NCBI RefSeq assembly: GCF_963678635.1
Contig: NC_087064.1
Location: 61,373,548 to 61,437,547, forward strand
Origin: Symsagittifera roscoffensis
Taxonomy: Eukaryota; Xenacoelomorpha; Acoela; Convolutidae
Reading direction: 5' to 3'
DNA length: 64,000 nucleotides
In this document: piece after piece, positions 59,197 through 64,000 of the stretch
How the letters are laid out: the number at the start of each line of letters is the position of its first letter
Position numbering within the stretch: the stretch's first letter is position 1
Notes under the pieces: model-generated
Database searches by the model: none
What the model saw: only the letters and a program-made list of their open reading frames with translations
What the model was told of the DNA's origin: nothing
Position numbers and translations under genes: made by a program

Positions 59197-62100
59197 TATG
59201 CTATTATCATGATGCGGTAAATAAGTCCATAAAAAAGTTCTGATGTGGTTATTAAATCCGTAAATAAATCCTAAAAAAATTTGAAAGAGCAAACTGATTA
59301 CTCGAAACTTTGACGGAAAGCGGCCGGAAAAAAAGTCCGATTGACTGAATTGTGTGATCAATTCGTTGTCCTTGCCCCTTGCCACCGTTTTAAGCTTCTA
59401 ACACAATTTTGGTAATTAATGAAGAAGGTCAAATGCAGTATCTTATTCGAGCCATTGGACGCCGTGGTAATTCCAGGTTGACAAACGCTACTTTGTTTCT
59501 ATTGTTTTCACCTTTCCTTTCACATAGCGATATACTAAGGAATTTTGTTTTGTGACAATCTGCCTAGAGAAATTTTTACAATCTGCCTACAGATCCTAGT
59601 GATAGTGAAATGAATAGTGCATGACTCGAACCTACATGCTTCAACCAGATTGTTCAACCTGAAAAGAACAAATTTGTATCTACTCGGGCAAAGCAAAGCT
59701 AAAAAAGGCTAACATTGATTAATTTTTTTTGAAAAACATCTTCATTTTACTGAAAACTATTGGAAAATTTCTTAAAAGCTGTCGTATCTCAGAAAATATT
59801 TTTTTTCTCAAAAATTCAATTAGAAGACGAAGTTGCAACTATTAGGAACACTTTGGCAGCACCACAACATACTTGGGATTTAACTTGAAAATCCTAAATT
59901 TTGAAGGTAGTTACGACAGAAAAATTTTCTAAAAAGTGAAAATTTGAGCAGTCATTTTTGAATAAAATAAGGGTAGATTTTCAGCCCTTGTACTTACCCT
60001 GAGAGTAACCCGCAATAGGGTTAAGAATTTGAAATGTTGTATTTTCAAATCTAGGTTTATGAAACACTTTGTGAATCAATCATAAAAACGTCCTATTTTG
60101 AACGCTAAAACTCTTTGTGCAATCGAAATTGAGGCCACAGCTGCAACTCTTGGTTGAAGTATCGAGAGTATTATTTTTTGACACTTGTTATTCCGAGACT
60201 TTCGTGACAAAAGTTACGGAAAATTTGTGCTCGGGTGGTTTTTTTTCTGCAGACAAATTTCGACTTTTAAACAAACCGTTTCTGACAAAACTTTTTATCA
60301 TTCGAAAGATATTGTTCAAAAGCTATTGTCTTTAAGCCCCCATAACATTCGAAAAAAGTTATGGGGGTTTAAAAACACACTTTGGGCAACTTAGGACAAT
60401 TGACGAGCGATAAAGTTCGCGCTATTCACGCGTAAGCAGAGATTTAATCCGTATTAAAATCGTTCCAAATTGATTGAAAGAAGCTTGTTTTCCATAATTG
60501 GCTTGTTAATACGAGCAAAATTTATCACTTTGTACTTAATATGGCGTGTGGGGAGATATTTTCACAAAAATCTCAATTTTTTATTAATTCAATTCTATTT
60601 TATTTCATTAAAATTTTTCATGTTAATACTGATCCACAGACCTTAAAAGGCAATTGAAACAATCAGTACTTCGCCCTGATACGATCAGTCTTGTTTTTTT
60701 CAAACAAAATTTTTTGAAAATTTAAAACTTTTTTTGAAAAATTACTAAAAACGTTTCATTGCGAAAATTTCAACGCAAATGCTCAAAGAGCTGTTTGTTT
60801 TACAAAATCTGAGGCTTCATATTTTTCAGAAAACTCTGAAACGTTTTTCACTCCAACAGTTTTATATTGAAAATTTTAGATGACCGTGGAAATTTGCATT
60901 TGATTTTTATTCCGACTTTCTTAACGCAAGTAACGGAATATATGTGCTCGGGTGGTTTTTTTTCTTCAAACAAAACTCGACTTTTAAGCTTGCAATTTCT
61001 GACAGAACTTTTTATCATTCGAAAAGTTTTGTTGTCCTGGGCTTAAATGTTACCTGTGATTGTTTTTCGTAAATTATGGGGGTTTAAAGATTAATTTTGG
61101 TCAATTTGCGATAGTTAAAGTGCGATATATTTCGCGAGGTTATCGCGTAAACGGAGATTGAATCGGTCTTAGAAATCGTTTCAAATTGGTTGAATGAAGC
61201 TTATTTTCCATAATTGGTTTGTTACTATGAACGAAATCTATCACGTTGTACTTTATATGGCAAATGGAGGGATGATTTTCACAGAAAATCTCAATATATT
61301 TGTTTTTTAAATTCATATTTAACTTTTTGTTCCGATTTTCGATACGAAAGTAACGGATTAGTTGTGCTCGGGGTGGGTTTTTTTTTCTTCAGACAAATTT
61401 CGACTTCTTAACTAGCCATTTTCTTATAGCAATCGAAAGCTATTGTTGTCTTGAGCTTAAATTTGAAAAGATATTTCAATGGTGATCATTTTTCGTAAAG
61501 TTATGAGGGTTTAAAGATTGCCATGTTGACCAATTTGGGACAATAAAGGAGCGATATAATTCGCGCTATTAACGCGTAAACGGGTTGAATCGCGTAAACG
61601 GAGATTGAATCGGTCTTAGAAATCGTTCCAAATTGGTTGAACGAAGCTTATTTGTCATAATTGATTTGTTAAAAGGAACGGAATCTCTCTTTTTGTACTT
61701 TATATGGCGTATGGGGGGATGATTTTCAAAAAAAAACTTCAAAATTCAGAATTTTTTTTTTCATTTTTATTACATTTTCTTTTTATAGGTTATTACTGCT
61801 CCTTAAACATTAAAAGGCAGTCAAATCATTCAGGGCTTCGCCCTGATTCAAGCAGTCTTGTTTGATTTATTACTGCTCCATTGACCTTAAAAGCAGTCAG
61901 AACATTCGAGGCTTCAGCCTGAAACGAGCAGTCTTGTTTGTATTAACAAAAAGACGTTCTTAAATTTACCATATGTGTAGAACATTTTAAATAGTTAAGT
62001 ACAGTGAACATGTGAACAAGTGAAGAAAAAGGCTTCTTAAACATATGGGAATTGCCAGTTAAATACTGTATGCATAGATTGAAAATTGAATTTATTATCA

Positions 62101-63567
62101 TATGATAAGCATCAAAAGTTGGATTCAAGATTTCATGCGAGGTTTGCTCAAGATCGGCAGATTCTTTTTTAAATAAAATTTATCTGCTCCATGTTTTTTG
62201 CAATTCCTCTTCTAATTTTTAACAACTTTTGCTAAAGGCCGCTAACAAAAGCTAAATTACCAGATATATTCCACGACATGTTATTTATTCAAGATAAATT
62301 GGTATGCTTAGACCATCGGGTCGTGAAGCTGGGCTCGGGTCGCATCTAATGGGACATTTTCTATTCAAATATTAAATCAAGAAAAGAATGCTCGTATCAG
62401 GGTGAAGCCCTGAAAGTTCCGACTGCCTTTAACGTTTATGGAGCAGTAATAACATAAACAACATAAAAAAACTGAATGAAATAAAAAAAAATGAAAAACT
62501 TTTCTAAAGATTGAAAATTTTTCTATGAAAATCATCCCCCCACACATCATATAAAGTACAAAACAAGACTACTCGTATCAGGGCGAAGCCCTGGATGTTC
62601 CGACTGCCTTTTGAGGTTTCATGAGCAGTAATAACAAAAAAAAATTGAATATAATAAAATAAAATGAAATGTTTTTTTTTTTCTAAAATTTGAAAATTTT
62701 TATGAAAATCATCACCCCACACACCATATAGAGTACAAAGAGATAAATTTCGCTTCTAATATTATACCAATTATTGCATATAAGCTTTCTTGAACCAATT
62801 TGGAACGATTTCTAAGGCGGATTAAATCTCCGCTTACGCGTTAATAGCGCGAAATATATCGCGCGTTAATTGTTCCAAATTGGCCAAAATGGTAATCTTT
62901 AAACCCCCATAACTTAACGAAAAATGGTCACAGGTGAAATATCTTTTAAAATTTAAGCTCAGGACAACAATAGCTTTTGAATGATTATAAAAAATTCCGT
63001 CAAAAATGGCTAGTTAAAAAGTCGAAATTTGTCTGAAGAAAAAAAAAACCCACCCCGAGCACAAATATTCCGTTACTTTCGTATCGAAAGTCGGAACAAC
63101 AATAGATTCCGCTCCTTCTAACAAATCAATTATGGCAATTAAAGCTTCTTTCAACCAATTTAGGACGATTTCTAAGACGGATTAAATCTCCGCTTACGCA
63201 TTAATAACGCGAATTATATTGCGCGTTAATTGTCCCAAATTGGTCTAAATGGCCAAAATGGTAGTCTTTAAACGCTCATAACTTTACGAAAAATGATCAC
63301 AGGTGAAATATCTTTTCAAATTTAAGCTCAAGACAACAATAGCTTTCGAATGATATAAAAATTCCGTCAAAAATGGCTATAGTTAAAAAGTCGAAATTTG
63401 TCTGAAGAAAAAAAAACCCACCCCGAGCACAAATATTCCGTTACTTTCGTATCGAATGTCGGAACAATAAATTGCTCTCCCCTATGATGTTTTGTCACTC
63501 GAATAGCCGAAAAAATTGTTCCCGGATAAAAGAAAATTTATTGAAATTAAGCTGAAGACATTAAACT

Positions 63568-63585
63568 ATGGAGTGCACGGGATTG
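63568..63585 (+). CDS. Mirror copy of the possible start-codon exon
   Basis: Same six codons and GTAAGT donor as at 54990-55007. The following intron is 264 bases, against 265 in the left arm. The same doubts apply. Confidence 0.3.
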
Positions 63586-63849
63586 GTAAGTAAATCGACC
63601 GCTTGCTCCGCTGCGCTTACCTGTGACACGAGAGGTGAGTCAATACTTCTGAATTTGGGCTCATTTTGCTCGAAATATATCTCTCTGTGCAGACCAATTT
63701 AGGATCATTCATCCCACTAATTAGTTGGGTCAGAATCGCTTAACGTTGCGTGTAGAATACTCAATTTTGATTGACTGAAAACCAAGTTAACATCGTCGCT
63801 CTATATCGCTTTATGGGGAGGATATCAAGTATAAACCAACTGTGTTTAG

Positions 63850-63990
63850 TGTGCGGGACCTGTGAGCATCAGCTTCGAAGTCTATTCATCTCTCGATGAC
63901 TCACTCAAATACTCCACATCCACTGGGTTTGACCAATCGCCTTCTACAGATGAGTCAACATGCGTGGACGGGGTCAAGGTCGAATATGAG
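63850..63990 (+). CDS. Mirror copy of exon 1 (unrecognised extracellular block)
   Basis: The 141-base exon has the same acceptor and donor as 54584-54724. Three differences are seen: one Asn-to-Asp change and two silent changes (TCG/TCC, TTC/TTT). The reading frame is intact. The rest of this gene copy should continue beyond 64000 on the plus strand. Confidence 0.8.
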
Positions 63991-64000
63991 GTAATTGCAA

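Larger units (their letters stand above)
59569..64000 (-). repeat. Right arm of the inverted repeat
   Basis: Inverted copy of 54572-58996 with low divergence and small indels. The 372 bases between the gap and this arm (59197-59568) are unique here. The arm begins after a local direct duplication of CAATCTGCCT. Confidence 0.93.

Overview
The window is animal (metazoan) nuclear DNA. It is AT-rich and repeat-laden, and its one convincing gene has nine short, GC-richer exons with splice junctions that keep phase. I see no bacterial-style operons, CRISPR arrays, rRNA or convincing tRNA genes. The species cannot be fixed from the sequence. A cysteine-rich secreted-type protein with thrombospondin, TIL, VWC and C-terminal cystine-knot modules fits an invertebrate SCO-spondin, mucin or hemolectin-like gene.

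Layout. Positions 1-4700 are repeats: a 549-bp inverted-repeat element, a larger fold-back structure that contains two hairpin-ended elements, and a GC-richer minisatellite that switches orientation. Positions 5300-31100 are a 26-kb tangle of two roughly 1.2-kb repeat families (called T1 and T2 here). It includes a nearly perfect 7.9-kb tandem duplication. Both families carry short plus-strand coding fossils. Some copy-to-copy differences fall at third codon positions, and a few motifs recall piggyBac-type transposases; this is a hypothesis. Positions 31100-41900 are mostly non-genic: a decayed coding-like stretch, diverged tandem repeats, one short secreted-peptide ORF, and a clean hAT-type miniature element with an 8-bp target duplication.

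Positions 43675-54724 on the minus strand hold the main gene. Nine exons splice to 1575 bases, that is 524 codons plus stop, and the phase agrees at every junction. Two of its introns are best explained as GC-AG introns. The introns hold miniature elements, a diverged tandem array and a G-quadruplex motif.

Positions 54572-64000 form a giant inverted repeat. Two arms of about 4.43 kb surround a 200-N gap and 372 bases of unique sequence. The right arm repeats the most upstream exons of the gene on the plus strand. The two copies therefore diverge from the centre and neither has room for a normal 5' end. This is either a real palindromic duplication or a head-to-head misjoin of two allelic contigs.

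No complete new defence or metabolic system is visible. The items most worth following are the palindrome, the GC-AG introns, the fossil ORFs of the T1/T2 array, and the Helentron-like element family.
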